64,000 nucleotides of DNA, taken from assembly GCF_000021745.1 (NCBI RefSeq), contig NC_011666.1, positions 2,879,001-2,943,000 of the forward strand, read 5' to 3'. The notes under the pieces are model-generated. The model was not told the origin of the DNA and ran no database searches. It was given only the letters and a program-made list of their open reading frames with translations. Made by a program: the position numbers and the translations under genes. Shown piece by piece: positions 17,861 to 29,285 of the stretch (position 1 is the first letter of the stretch; the number at the start of each line of letters is the position of its first letter). Origin of the DNA: Methylocella silvestris BL2 (GTDB lineage Bacteria; Pseudomonadota; Alphaproteobacteria; Rhizobiales; Beijerinckiaceae).

Positions 17861-18775
17861 TTAGACCTGCGGACGGCCGATGAAACGGCTGAGAATGTTG
17901 AAGCTGAGGACGATCAGCACAAGAACAAGCGAGGCGGACCAGGCGAGTTCGATCTGATTGTCGAACGGCATGCTCGAAAAATTAAAGATGAGGATCGACA
18001 GCGATGCGGTCGGCTCCGTGATGCTGCGCAGCCAGTAATTGCTGAACAGGGCCGTGAACAGGAGCGGCGCCGACTCGCCGGCAACGCGCGCGACGGCGAG
18101 GATAATGCCCGTTACGACGCTCGGCAGAGCCGTGGGCAGGGTCACGCTCCAAACCACCTGCGCTCTTGTGCAGCCCATGCCGATCGCCGCATCTTTCATT
18201 CGCTGCGGCACCATCCGCATCGCGCCTTCCGCGGTCAATGTGACAGTTGGCAGCATCAAGACGGCAAGGGCGATGCCGCCGGCCAGCGCCGAATAGGTTC
18301 CCATGACGACCACGACAGCCGCATAGACGAATACGCCGGCAAGAATGGAGGGGAAGCCGGTGAGGACTTTGGACAGAAACCGCGCCCAATTGGCGAGATG
18401 GCTGTCCGGGCGCAGCTCGGCCAGGTAGATGGCGGCGAGAAGGGCGAAGGGTATGCTGAGCGCGGAGGCGATCGCCACGGTGACGAGCGTGCCCTGGATC
18501 GCGTTGCCGATGCCGCCGCCGGCCTCGAAGCCGGCCGGGGGCAGCTCCGTGAAAAGTTCGGGACTGAGGCGCGCGCCGCCCTTCACCACCAGCATGTAGA
18601 TCACGGAGAGAAGGGGGACGGCGCCCAGCGCCGCGATCGTCCACGCCCCGCCCGTAAGCAGGACGCTTTGCATCGCGCGCAGCTCAAACGGATTGCGCTG
18701 CAGGTTGATATCGGGAACGACGGCCGAGGCGGCCGCCTGTCCCGCGTTGAGAGGGGGCTCGCTCACGACCGCCAT
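17861..18775 (-). CDS. pstA: phosphate ABC transporter permease PstA
   Basis: A 304-residue permease with about six membrane helices and the EAA-type loop [27 protein letters not shown]. It forms the membrane channel with PstC. The ATG start shares one base with the pstC stop (TAATG). The same reading frame stays open far upstream across pstC, but that part has no family match and is an antisense-like artefact of base composition. Confidence 0.93.
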   Translation of the reverse strand: MAVVSEPPLNAGQAAASAVVPDINLQRNPFELRAMQSVLLTGGAWTIAALGAVPLLSVIYMLVVKGGARLSPELFTELPPAGFEAGGGIGNAIQGTLVTVAIASALSIPFALLAAIYLAELRPDSHLANWARFLSKVLTGFPSILAGVFVYAAVVVVMGTYSALAGGIALAVLMLPTVTLTAEGAMRMVPQRMKDAAIGMGCTRAQVVWSVTLPTALPSVVTGIILAVARVAGESAPLLFTALFSNYWLRSITEPTASLSILIFNFSSMPFDNQIELAWSASLVLVLIVLSFNILSRFIGRPQV

Positions 18776-19743
18776 TATGCCTTCACCATCTTGCGCTGCG
18801 TCCAAAGCAAAATCAGCGTTCCGATGACATTGACGATCAGCGTGATCGCCAGCAGCATGAGAGCCGCATACATCAGGGCCTGACGTTCGACCTGGGCGGC
18901 TTCGGGAAAGTTCGACGCCAGCAAAGCGGCGAGCGTATTTGCCGGAGAGAACAGCGAGAGCGAGATCTGGTTGGCGTTGCCGATCAACATGGCGAGCGCC
19001 ATGGTCTCGCCGAGGGCGCGGCCGAAGCCAAGCACGAGCGCGCTGGAAATTCCGCCCGACGCCGTCGGCACGATCACTTTGAGGATCGCCTCCCAGCGCG
19101 TCGTCCCCATGCCATAGGCCGCCTCCTTGATCTTGTAAGGCACAAGACCGATGGCGTCCTGTGAGATGGCGGCGACCGTGGGCAGAATCATGATCGAAAG
19201 CACGATGACGGCCGGCAGAAGCCCGGGGCCGCTGAGCGAGGTCGAAAAGAAGGGGATGAAGCCGAAGTGGTCGTTGAGCCAGTTCGCGCCGGGCCGCACG
19301 AAGGGGATGACGACGAAAATGCCCCACAGGCCGAACACGACGCTCGGGATCGCAGCCAGCATTTCGATCAGGGTGCGGAAGGTGACGGCCAGTCGCGGCG
19401 GCAGAAAATCCTGCGTGAGGAAGATCGCGATGGTGACGCCGACGAAGCCGCCGATCAGCAGCGCCAGCAGCGAACTATAAAGCGTGCCCCAGATCTGCGG
19501 CAAAATTCCGAAAGTCGAGGTCTGGACGTCCCAGCTCGTGCCGACGAGAAAGCCGGCTCCGTTCCGCTGGATCGCGGGCAGCGCCTGATGACCGATCTGA
19601 TAGAGAATGTAGGCGACGAGAGCAATAATGGCCACGGCGCCGAGCGTCGAGATCACGAAGAAAACGCGATCGACCACATAGGCTGCGGCGGAAGGCGGGC
19701 GCGAGAGCGATCGGCTATCAGGTAACACGAACTGGACAGTCAA
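18775..19743 (-). CDS. pstC: phosphate ABC transporter permease PstC
   Basis: A 322-residue permease with an N-terminal membrane helix near residues 30-50 (FFVISTLGAVAIIALVAYILY) and the loop DAIGLVPYKIKEAAYGMGTTRWEAI. It pairs with PstA. The start is TTG at 19743: AAGGGG sits 7 bases before it, while a GTG five codons in lacks such a site. It lies 72 bases after the first pstS. Confidence 0.93.
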   Translation of the reverse strand: MTVQFVLPDSRSLSRPPSAAAYVVDRVFFVISTLGAVAIIALVAYILYQIGHQALPAIQRNGAGFLVGTSWDVQTSTFGILPQIWGTLYSSLLALLIGGFVGVTIAIFLTQDFLPPRLAVTFRTLIEMLAAIPSVVFGLWGIFVVIPFVRPGANWLNDHFGFIPFFSTSLSGPGLLPAVIVLSIMILPTVAAISQDAIGLVPYKIKEAAYGMGTTRWEAILKVIVPTASGGISSALVLGFGRALGETMALAMLIGNANQISLSLFSPANTLAALLASNFPEAAQVERQALMYAALMLLAITLIVNVIGTLILLWTQRKMVKA

Positions 19744-19815
19744 ACTGGCGCCCCTTGAAAACTTAAATGACTTGGAAGCCGCGCCGCCGTTGCTGGCGGC
19801 GCGGCGTTCGCAGAC

Positions 19816-20847
19816 TTATTGGATCTTGACGGCCGCAGCTTTGACCTTCTCGATCACGCTGGCCGGAAGGGGGATATAGCCCATGCTGTCGGCGAGCTTC
19901 TGGCCCTCGGTCAACCCGTAGGCGACGAGCTTGCGCAGATTCTCGGCCTTTTGCGGATCCTGCTTTTGATAGAACAGCATCCAGGTGAAGCTCGCGATCG
20001 GATAGGCCTTGGGGTCCTTCGGATCGTCAACCCAGGCGATCAGATCCGGCGGAAAATCGACGCTGGCCAGCGCCAGCGGCCCGCCTTCGCCGCCCGCCGC
20101 GACATAATTGCCTGCTTTGTTCTGCAGCACCGCGACGTCGGCCTTGGTCAGCTTGGCGTAGCCCCATTCGATGTAGCCGATCGCGCCGGGGGTCTGTTTG
20201 ATGGTGGCCGTCACGCCGTCGTTCTTCGGCGCGGCGACGATCTTGTCGCTCTGCGGCCAGTTCACCGTGGTGCCGAAGCCGACCTGGTCCTTGAACGCCG
20301 GGCTGATCGCCGAGAGGTGCTTCGTAAAGACGAAATTGGTGCCGCTGGCGTCCGAGCGCCGCACGACGGTGATGGGCATATCGGGCAGCTTGAGGCCGGG
20401 GTTCGCCGCGGCGATGCGCGGATCGCTCCAGTTCGTGATCTTGCCGAGGAAAATTTCAGGATAGACGTCGCGCGGCAGCTTGAGATCCTTCGGCTGGCCG
20501 GGAAGATTATAGGCGAGCACGATTTCACCGGCGGTCATGGGCAGCAGGACGACGCCGTTCGTGACCTTGGAGATCTGATCTGGAGTCATCGCCGCGTCGC
20601 TGGCGGCGAAGTCGACCGTCGCGTTGATGAGATCCTGGATGCCGGCGCCGCTGCCCTTGGCCTGATAGTCGACCGTTACGCCCTCGGTCGCCTTGCTGAA
20701 GCTCTTGAACCATGCCGAATAGATCGGAAAGGGAAAGCTTGCGCCCGAGCCGATGAGCCGCAGGTCCGCCGCATTGGCCGAAGAGCCCTGCGCGGCGAGC
20801 AGCAACGCTCCGGCGAAGAGCGACTTAAGTTTTATTGATACGTCCAT
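19816..20847 (-). CDS. pstS: phosphate ABC transporter substrate-binding protein (operon-leading copy)
   Basis: A 343-residue PstS with signal peptide MDVSIKLKSLFAGALLLAAQGSSANA and phosphate-binding motifs GSGASFPFPIYSAW, VDFAASDAAMTPDQI and RSDASGTNFVFTKHL. It captures periplasmic phosphate for PstCAB. I start at ATG 20847 because the signal peptide begins there; upstream residues in the open frame are basic and unlike a PstS. A Pho-box-like repeat lies about 260 bases upstream. Confidence 0.93.
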   Translation of the reverse strand: MDVSIKLKSLFAGALLLAAQGSSANAADLRLIGSGASFPFPIYSAWFKSFSKATEGVTVDYQAKGSGAGIQDLINATVDFAASDAAMTPDQISKVTNGVVLLPMTAGEIVLAYNLPGQPKDLKLPRDVYPEIFLGKITNWSDPRIAAANPGLKLPDMPITVVRRSDASGTNFVFTKHLSAISPAFKDQVGFGTTVNWPQSDKIVAAPKNDGVTATIKQTPGAIGYIEWGYAKLTKADVAVLQNKAGNYVAAGGEGGPLALASVDFPPDLIAWVDDPKDPKAYPIASFTWMLFYQKQDPQKAENLRKLVAYGLTEGQKLADSMGYIPLPASVIEKVKAAAVKIQ

Positions 20848-21177
20848 GTTTTGGATGCCTCTGGCGATGAATTGTTCCAGACTGAATTTGCGAGACCTTT
20901 TCGGGCCGCTCCTATCAAGTCGTTGGCGTCGAACATGCCCCGGGCCCGTGTGGCGGGTGGGGCAAGCCTGTGATCGCTTCGCCTCCAGCCGACGCATCGT
21001 GTGACGCGGGCAGCTTAAGAGCGGAGCTCAAGTCGTATTGGGTGATTGACCACTTTCTCTGCGTCGACGCGGTAGCCGCCAGATGCGCGGAACCGTAGCC
21101 GCGCCTTATGACAGGTCGATGACAAATTTGTTCCGTTGCCGCCGACAACGGCCGGACGCCAAGATGGCGGCGCGGCG
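20848..21177 (-). other. intergenic region between ppk1 and pstS with the pst promoter region
   Basis: About 330 bases with no convincing gene on either strand. The only clear signal is the Pho-box-like repeat at 21108-21125. The roughly 260 bases between that repeat and pstS would make a long leader, or the repeat may serve a promoter placed well upstream. I see no terminator with a T-run for ppk1. Confidence 0.6.
21108..21125 (-). promoter_or_regulatory. Pho-box-like direct repeat upstream of the pst operon
   Basis: Read on the minus strand the site is TTGTCAT-CGAC-CTGTCAT: two near-identical 7-mers with 4 bases between. This matches the PhoB half-site (C/T)TGTCA(T/C) and its 11-base period. 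It precedes pstS-pstCAB-pstS, which is the expected target. Confidence 0.75.
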
Positions 21178-23388
21178 TTAATCCGCGGCGTTCGCCATTT
21201 TCGCCGCGGCGTCCGCGAGCTTGCGGGGCGCGGAGCCCGCGAGCGCCTTGCCGCGGCCGGAAAGGCTCGGATTGGTCATAAAGTAGGTTTGCGCGCTGAA
21301 CGGCGTTTCGCCGTCGCCGCGCTCGACGCGCCGGCTCGAGCCGTCCGCAAGGATCGTCCAGCTCTGCTCATTGTCGAGGAGATTGGCGAGCAGCACCTGT
21401 TCCAGCACCTGTTCGTGCAGGGTTGGATTGGTGATTGGGAACAGCGTCTCGACCCGCCGGTCGAGATTGCGCGGCATCAGATCGGCCGAGGAGATATAGA
21501 CGGCGGCGTCGGGATGGGGCAGGCGATGGCCGTTGCCGAAGGCGTAGATGCGCGAATGTTCGAGGAAGCGCCCGACGATGGATTTGGCGTGGATGTTCTC
21601 CGAAAGGCCGGGAACGCCGGGCCGCAGACAGCAGATGCCGCGCACGACCAGCTCGATGTCGACGCCGGCGCCGCTCGCCGCATAAAGCGCGTCGATGATT
21701 TCGGGATCGGCGATGGAATTGCACTTCAGCCAGATCGCGCCGGGCCGGCCGGCCGCAACATGGGCGACCTCCGCTTCGATATGATCGAGCAGCCGGCGCT
21801 TGGCCGAAATCGGCGAAATCGCAAGGCGCTCCAGCGCCGCCGGCGGACTCGAACCGGTGATGTAGTTGAAGACGCGGGCGACGTCGCGGGCGACGGCGGG
21901 GTCGACCGTAAAGGCCGACAGATCGGTATAGATGCGGGCGGTGATCGGATGATAATTGCCGGTGCCGATATGGCAGTAGGTCACGAGGCCGCCCGGCTCC
22001 TGCCGCACCGCCATGGATAGCTTGGCGTGGGTTTTCAGCTCCGGAAAGCCGAACACGACCTGCACGCCGGCGCGCTCCAGCGAACGCGCCCAGCGGATGT
22101 TGGCTTCCTCGTCGAAGCGCGCCTTGAGTTCGACGAGGGCGGTGACCGACTTGCCGGCTTCCGCCGCCTCGACGAGCGCCTTGACGATCGGGCTGTCCGA
22201 GGAGGTGCGATAGAGCGTCTGCTTGATCGAGACGACATTTGGGTCGCGCGCCGCCTGCTGCAGGAACTGCACGACGACGTCGAATGACTCATAGGGGTGG
22301 TGAACGATGATGTCCTTTTCGCGGATCGCCGCGAAGCAGTCGCCGCTGAACTCGCGGACGCGCTCGGGAAAACGCGGCGCGAAAGAGGGGAATTTGAGGC
22401 TCGGCAAATCGGCGCCGACGAGCTGCGAGAGCGCGCTCAGCGCCAGCATGCCGTCCTGGACGACGACCTCCTCCGGCGGCAAAGCGAGCTGCCCGGCGAC
22501 GAAGTCGCGCAAGGACGCCGGCATGGCGGCGTCGACTTCGAGCCGGATCACCGATCCGCGCCGGCGCGCCTTGATCGCCGCCTCGAACACCTGAACGAGA
22601 TCTTCGGCCTCCTCGGCGAATTCGATGTCGAGGTCGCGAACGACGCGGAACGGCCCGATCGCGCCAAAGTCGCAGCCGGGAAACAGCCGGTCGGCGAAAT
22701 GCGCGGCGATCTCCTCGACCCGGGCGAAACGCGCCTCGCCATGGGCGCCGTCGTCAAGCCGGAAGAAACGGGCGAGCTTGGCCGGAAGACGCACGAGAGC
22801 GGTGAAGGCGCGCCGGTCGGCCCGCTGCACCACTTCCAGCGCCAGCGACAATTCGAGATTCGGAATGAAGGGAAATGGACGCGACGGATCGATCGCGATT
22901 GGCGTCACCATGGGGAAGATGGCGTCGGCGAAATAGCCTTCGAGCCGGGCGAGATCCGCGCCGGTCCAGGCCGCCTGATCGATGATCGCGATGCCTGCGG
23001 CCTTGAGTTCCTGCCTCAGTTCGCTCCAGACCCGTTCCTGATCGGAGGTAAATTGCGCGGTCGCTGTCCGGATTTCGGCGAGCAGTCCGGCCGGCGTCAA
23101 TCCGTCTATGGAAGGGTCCGTAAGGCCGGCCTCGACCTGTTCGATGACGCCCGAGACGCGGACCATGAAGAATTCATCGAGATTGCTGGCCGAGATCGAC
23201 AGGAAGCGCACGCGCTCGAGCAGCGGATGGGAGGCGTTGGAGGCCTCCTCAAGAACCCGCCGGTTGAAGGCGAGCCAGGACAGTTCGCGGTTGATAAAAC
23301 GCTTCGGATCGCGGGCGAGGCCGCCGTGGGCGGATGCGGCGTCAGCGGGCTTGATCGTCTCGTCCGCGCGCTCGAGCGAAGTTGTCAT
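21178..23388 (-). CDS. ppk1: polyphosphate kinase 1
   Basis: A 736-residue PPK1. The N-terminal part begins [20 protein letters not shown]. The two PLD-like catalytic regions carry the autophosphorylated-His motif LKTHAKLSM and the second conserved His in [22 protein letters not shown]. It makes polyphosphate from ATP reversibly. ATG 23388 has GGAG 5 bases before it. Co-location with pst and its own Pho-box-like site suggest that uptake and storage are induced together. Confidence 0.95.
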   Translation of the reverse strand: MTTSLERADETIKPADAASAHGGLARDPKRFINRELSWLAFNRRVLEEASNASHPLLERVRFLSISASNLDEFFMVRVSGVIEQVEAGLTDPSIDGLTPAGLLAEIRTATAQFTSDQERVWSELRQELKAAGIAIIDQAAWTGADLARLEGYFADAIFPMVTPIAIDPSRPFPFIPNLELSLALEVVQRADRRAFTALVRLPAKLARFFRLDDGAHGEARFARVEEIAAHFADRLFPGCDFGAIGPFRVVRDLDIEFAEEAEDLVQVFEAAIKARRRGSVIRLEVDAAMPASLRDFVAGQLALPPEEVVVQDGMLALSALSQLVGADLPSLKFPSFAPRFPERVREFSGDCFAAIREKDIIVHHPYESFDVVVQFLQQAARDPNVVSIKQTLYRTSSDSPIVKALVEAAEAGKSVTALVELKARFDEEANIRWARSLERAGVQVVFGFPELKTHAKLSMAVRQEPGGLVTYCHIGTGNYHPITARIYTDLSAFTVDPAVARDVARVFNYITGSSPPAALERLAISPISAKRRLLDHIEAEVAHVAAGRPGAIWLKCNSIADPEIIDALYAASGAGVDIELVVRGICCLRPGVPGLSENIHAKSIVGRFLEHSRIYAFGNGHRLPHPDAAVYISSADLMPRNLDRRVETLFPITNPTLHEQVLEQVLLANLLDNEQSWTILADGSSRRVERGDGETPFSAQTYFMTNPSLSGRGKALAGSAPRKLADAAAKMANAAD

Positions 23389-23748
23389 ATTGGCTCCATT
23401 GCCGCCGCGCGCCGGGAAGCTGGCTCCGGCGCGGGCGGCAATTCACCATGCCGAAGTGACAAACGCGTGACGCTTCCGGACTCGGGGAGCGGGCTGGTCG
23501 GCCGAACAAACTTGTCCGATGCCGAGGTTGGATCGGCTATATGACGCGCTGATTGAAGTGATTGGTTCGGGAGGCTAGCCACCGAAGAATGGCGTCTATA
23601 TTTTATTATCTCAGCGAAAACGGGCGTTCTGGTCACGCTCCAAGGCGGGCGTCAAAACGATGGATGCGCAACCGCTGTGGAAGACGCTTTGCCGTATGGG
23701 ATATTCCGGCGCGGGCCCCGGCAGACGCCAGAAACCCGCGCGGAAAAA
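23389..23748. other. intergenic region between ppk1 and katG
   Basis: About 360 bases without a convincing gene. It contains the Pho-box-like repeat at 23456-23473 that precedes ppk1. Beyond that I see no strong hairpin, terminator or repeat. Confidence 0.5.
23456..23473 (-). promoter_or_regulatory. Pho-box-like direct repeat upstream of ppk1
   Basis: Read on the minus strand: GCGTCAC-GCGT-TTGTCAC, two 7-mers separated by 4 bases. The second matches (C/T)TGTCA(T/C) fully and the first at five of seven positions. It lies about 70 bases upstream of the ppk1 start, a normal place for PhoB activation. Confidence 0.6.
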
Positions 23749-26289
<2,541 letters not shown>

Positions 26290-26467
26290 CTAGTTTCGAG
26301 GAGCCATTTCGTGAGAAATGGCGTCTCGGAGTATGCGTCAGGGCGCGTTGTTGACGCCCTCGTGGTTCGAGACGGCCCTGCGGGCCTCCTCATCATGAGG
26401 GCTTGGGAGAAATCGCGACTTTTCAACCCGAGCTCTCAGCAGGACCCTATCTATACAATAGATAGGG
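26290..26467 (+). ncRNA. run of stem-loops upstream of the flavodoxin gene (candidate structured RNA)
   Basis: On the plus strand six stems follow each other. (1) TTCGAG (26295-26300) with CTCGGA (26325-26330), enclosing a perfect GCCATTTC/GAAATGGC stem (26303-26310, 26315-26322, loop GTGA). (2) AGGGCG/CGCCCT (26340-26345, 26355-26360), competing with GCGTCA/TGACGC (26335-26340, 26352-26357). (3) GGCCC/GGGCC (26374-26386). (4) CCTCA/TGAGG (26388-26400). (5) GCTTGGG/CCCGAGC (26401-26407, 26427-26433, one G-U). (6) a perfect 10-base-pair stem CCCTATCTAT/ATAGATAGGG (26445-26467, loop ACA). This density is not seen in other gaps of the window. A leader RNA or small RNA is inferred; no known family is recognised. 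Confidence 0.45.
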
Positions 26468-26533
26468 CGGCTGTTTCTGTATGCTTGTCGTAGTCGCCGA
26501 TTTGCATTGTTCAATTTACAGAAGGAGGTGAGT

Positions 26534-27016
26534 ATGAGCATTACAATTATCTTCGGCTCTGATGGCGGGGCGACGAAGGGGGTTGCTTCCAAAATCGCCA
26601 GCAAGTGCCAGGCGCGATCGGTCGACATCAAAGTGGCCACGACGGAGGACTTCGAGAATTGCCATCTGCTGATCCTCGGTTCGCCCACTTATGGCGACGG
26701 CACTCTGCAGTCGGATTGGGAAGAGCACATCGGTAAGCTACGGAGCGCCAATCTGAAGGGCAAGAAGGTCGCCCTGTTCGGCACCGGCGACCAGCAAACC
26801 TATCCATCGTCCTTCCTGAACGCGATGGGCATCCTTTACGACGAGATATCGGAGCGTGGCGCAAATGTGGTCGGCTTCACCGAGACGGCGGGCTTTGACT
26901 ACCTCGAGTCCACGGCCGAACGGGATGGCAAATTTGTCGGTCTTGCCCTCGACCTCGACACCCAGTCCGGCAAGACCGAAAAAAGAGTGACCGCATGGCT
27001 GAGCCAGCTGCTTTGA
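26534..27016 (+). CDS. flavodoxin
   Basis: A 160-residue flavodoxin. The FMN phosphate loop is IIFGSDGGATKGVA at the N-terminus, and SPTYGDGTL and FGTGDQQTYPSSF flank the isoalloxazine site. It would carry electrons in place of ferredoxin, for example under iron limitation. ATG 26534 is preceded by AAGGAGG, the strongest ribosome-binding site in this area. It overlaps the DUF2023 gene by 22 bases. Confidence 0.9.
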   Translation: MSITIIFGSDGGATKGVASKIASKCQARSVDIKVATTEDFENCHLLILGSPTYGDGTLQSDWEEHIGKLRSANLKGKKVALFGTGDQQTYPSSFLNAMGILYDEISERGANVVGFTETAGFDYLESTAERDGKFVGLALDLDTQSGKTEKRVTAWLSQLL

Positions 27017-27438
27017 TTGAGGAGGCAGAGCCGCCCCCCTCGTCCACGCCCTGCCTGTTGGCCGATGCGGCGCCGGTGCTGCGGCTTCTCCATCACCAGG
27101 TCTATGAATACAGCCGGGGCGTGCGCGCCCTGTTTCTGTTGACCGTCAACCGCAAGGAACTGGAGCTGGCGCTCGCCAAGCTGGACACGCGCGGCATCCA
27201 TCATTTCGTCCAGGAGCTGAGCCCGTTCAAGGCGAACCTCTTCTTTGGCCGCTCGGCATTCGTCGCCGTGGCGAGCTCCCTCGTGACGCGTCCGCTCAAC
27301 GCGCTCTCGGCGGAAGAAGATTTCATGCTCGGCACGCTCCTTGGCTACGACTGCGAGCAGCAGTGCCGCCGCTTTCTGGCGCGCTCCGGGCGGCGCATGA
27401 CCGAGGAATTCGCCAGCCCGCTGAATGATCAGGGATAG
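26995..27438 (+). CDS. DUF2023 family protein, flavodoxin partner
   Basis: A 147-residue protein with the DUF2023 pattern: LLHHQVYEYSRGVRALFLLT, a central NLFFG, and the C-terminal LSAEEDFMLGTLLGYDCEQQCRRFL with two Cys. It is encoded in an overlap with flavodoxin, as DUF2023 genes often are. Function unknown; an accessory or regulatory partner of flavodoxin is inferred from linkage. Cytoplasmic, with no membrane segment. Confidence 0.75.
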   Translation: MAEPAALIEEAEPPPSSTPCLLADAAPVLRLLHHQVYEYSRGVRALFLLTVNRKELELALAKLDTRGIHHFVQELSPFKANLFFGRSAFVAVASSLVTRPLNALSAEEDFMLGTLLGYDCEQQCRRFLARSGRRMTEEFASPLNDQG

Positions 27439-27580
27439 CGCCCGCTCCTGGCTTGGTGTCCGCTAGGATAGCGAACCCGGATGTCGCCAGGGATAGGCGG
27501 TCGCTTCGGTCCCAACTCGTCCCGTTCGAGATTGTGTCCGCCCCGGCGGTCAGCATCGCCGTCCGCATGATATTTGCTGG

Positions 27581-28345
27581 TCAACGCAGAAGCCGCGTTG
27601 CAAGGAAGACACCCCATAGGATGAGCACAACTCCGGCGCCGCGATTAAGCCGCCAGCTCGCCGGCGCAATTTTCTCGCCAAGCATGAACACAGAAAGCGC
27701 GCCCATCCACAGCAGGTTCATGGCGCCGAAGACGAACATCAGCCCCATCAAGGCCCAGCAGCAGCCGACACAATAGCCGCCATGCCGTATGCCGAGCATG
27801 AACGCCGCCCAATTGCCGTCGCGCCACTTGGCAAGAAAGAAGAGGAACGGCGATCGACATTGCGTGAGGCATGCTTCCTTCAACGGCGTGAATTGGAAAG
27901 CGCCAGCCAACACCAGAAGCGCTACGCTTGGCGCGACGCTGGCGCCTTGTAGCGTGGAGGAGAGGAGGGCCGCGCGTGACAGAGCCACTTGGCCCGCTGC
28001 CGCAAAGACGGAATATACACTCCATACGGCGACATAGCCCAATACGAATAAAGTCGTCGCGGGCGCTGAACCAATCGCGGACCTGCGCTTATGCGCAAAA
28101 CTGCCAAAGACGTCGATCGCCGGGAGGGCTGTCGGTAGCATCATCGCCGCCATCATGACGATCCATAGAAGGAAAGTGGTCGCAAATTGCTCCAATGGCG
28201 CGCCCGCCATCCCTGGCGTCGCCATGCAAATCATGTCGCCGCCCTCGCGCGACATGTTCATACGCGCCAGATAAAGCCAACTGAGCGCTACCACTACAAT
28301 GAGACTGCCCATTGCGACGATGCGGTCGCGCCTCCACGGCGCCAT
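27581..28345 (-). CDS. DUF2182 integral membrane protein
   Basis: A 254-residue protein with about six membrane helices. The FLLWIVMMAAMMLPTALPAI segment and the YCVGCCWALMGLMFVFGAMNLLWM segment with a Cys cluster mark DUF2182 (predicted metal-binding membrane protein). TPLKEACLTQCRSPFLFF supplies two further Cys. Function unknown. It starts 2 bases after the DUF1326 gene, so the two are surely one operon. Confidence 0.8.
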   Translation of the reverse strand: MAPWRRDRIVAMGSLIVVVALSWLYLARMNMSREGGDMICMATPGMAGAPLEQFATTFLLWIVMMAAMMLPTALPAIDVFGSFAHKRRSAIGSAPATTLFVLGYVAVWSVYSVFAAAGQVALSRAALLSSTLQGASVAPSVALLVLAGAFQFTPLKEACLTQCRSPFLFFLAKWRDGNWAAFMLGIRHGGYCVGCCWALMGLMFVFGAMNLLWMGALSVFMLGEKIAPASWRLNRGAGVVLILWGVFLATRLLR

Positions 28346-28347
28346 GT

Positions 28348-28950
28348 TCAGGCGCCGCTATAAGAAAAATTGGAAAGATATCCGTTTCGGCCGGAAAGCT
28401 TCCAATCATACCCATAGTCCGCCAATCGGAAATGTTTGGAGCGCGCGACTGTTGCGGGCTCGCCCGGGGCGATGCAAAGCGGATGATTTTCAATCGTGAT
28501 CGCTTTGCCGTCTTGGCCTTCCAGCGCCTCGATCTCCGCGTCGGCGATTCCGGGAATCCTGAGGCTTCTATTCTTCCCATTGCCTTGATAGTCCATTGCG
28601 ACGCTCTTTGTACCCAAATGCTCGCCGAAAAAGGACGCGAGCACGGCCGGGTGGCCGCCGGCTTGTCCAGAAAAAATTGTCGCCAGTGCATTCCTTTGCG
28701 TCTCGCTGGCCTTCTCATCGATGTAGGCTGCGACCTTCCATTTGTTCTCAGCCATGTTGCCTGCCGCATCCACCAAGAGGGCGACATTCAAGCCGTCGAG
28801 CGCGACGTCGTCAAACACGCCATGCTTGATATGCCACGCTACAATCGCGGTGCAAAAGCCTTCGGTTGGCGCGCTACCGAACACGCAGGGACAGGCAGCC
28901 TCGCAGTTGCACGTCTCGAAATAGGCGCCGGTGAGCTTCCATTGTGTCAT
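28348..28950 (-). CDS. DUF1326 family protein
   Basis: A 200-residue protein beginning MTQWKLTGAYFETCNCEAACPCVFG, the Cys-rich start (CXCXXXCPC) that defines DUF1326. No signal peptide is visible. It pairs with DUF2182, a recurrent association in proteobacteria, and a metal-related role for the pair is only a guess. ATG 28950 has GGAGGG upstream. Confidence 0.8.
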   Translation of the reverse strand: MTQWKLTGAYFETCNCEAACPCVFGSAPTEGFCTAIVAWHIKHGVFDDVALDGLNVALLVDAAGNMAENKWKVAAYIDEKASETQRNALATIFSGQAGGHPAVLASFFGEHLGTKSVAMDYQGNGKNRSLRIPGIADAEIEALEGQDGKAITIENHPLCIAPGEPATVARSKHFRLADYGYDWKLSGRNGYLSNFSYSGA

Positions 28951-29285
28951 AACACCCTCCTTGTTGCGATGGGGCGAGCGCGGCTCGAGCGGGTTCTCGC
29001 GAGAAAAAGACGGACTGATCTTGCTCTGTCAAAGAGGCTTGGTCAGTCTATGCCGCTGGCGCCGAAAGTCCGCCTGGTCGCCTTTATCGGCAGGGATCGC
29101 CGACGTTGTCGCAATGGGTTGCTTGGCGCGCATGGATCACTCCCGTTGCACGCGGCGGCAAGGACCCTGGGAGCTTTCTCCTTGGGCCGCCAAGACATGC
29201 GGGGAGGACTTTAACGATCGCAGTCCCGGTCCGTATTGGAGAAATGCGACAGGTCAGCGGCTCAAGCCTGGAGCGCTCGATCTAA
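28951..29285. other. intergenic region between the DUF1326 operon and the AraC-type gene
   Basis: About 335 bases in which I see no supported gene, no tRNA and no strong inverted repeat. It should hold the promoter of the DUF1326-DUF2182 operon. Confidence 0.4.

Noticed and set aside
17861-19327. A much longer pstA with an N-terminal extension across pstC
   Set aside because: The upstream part is an off-frame reading of pstC; pstA starts at the TAATG overlap at 18775.
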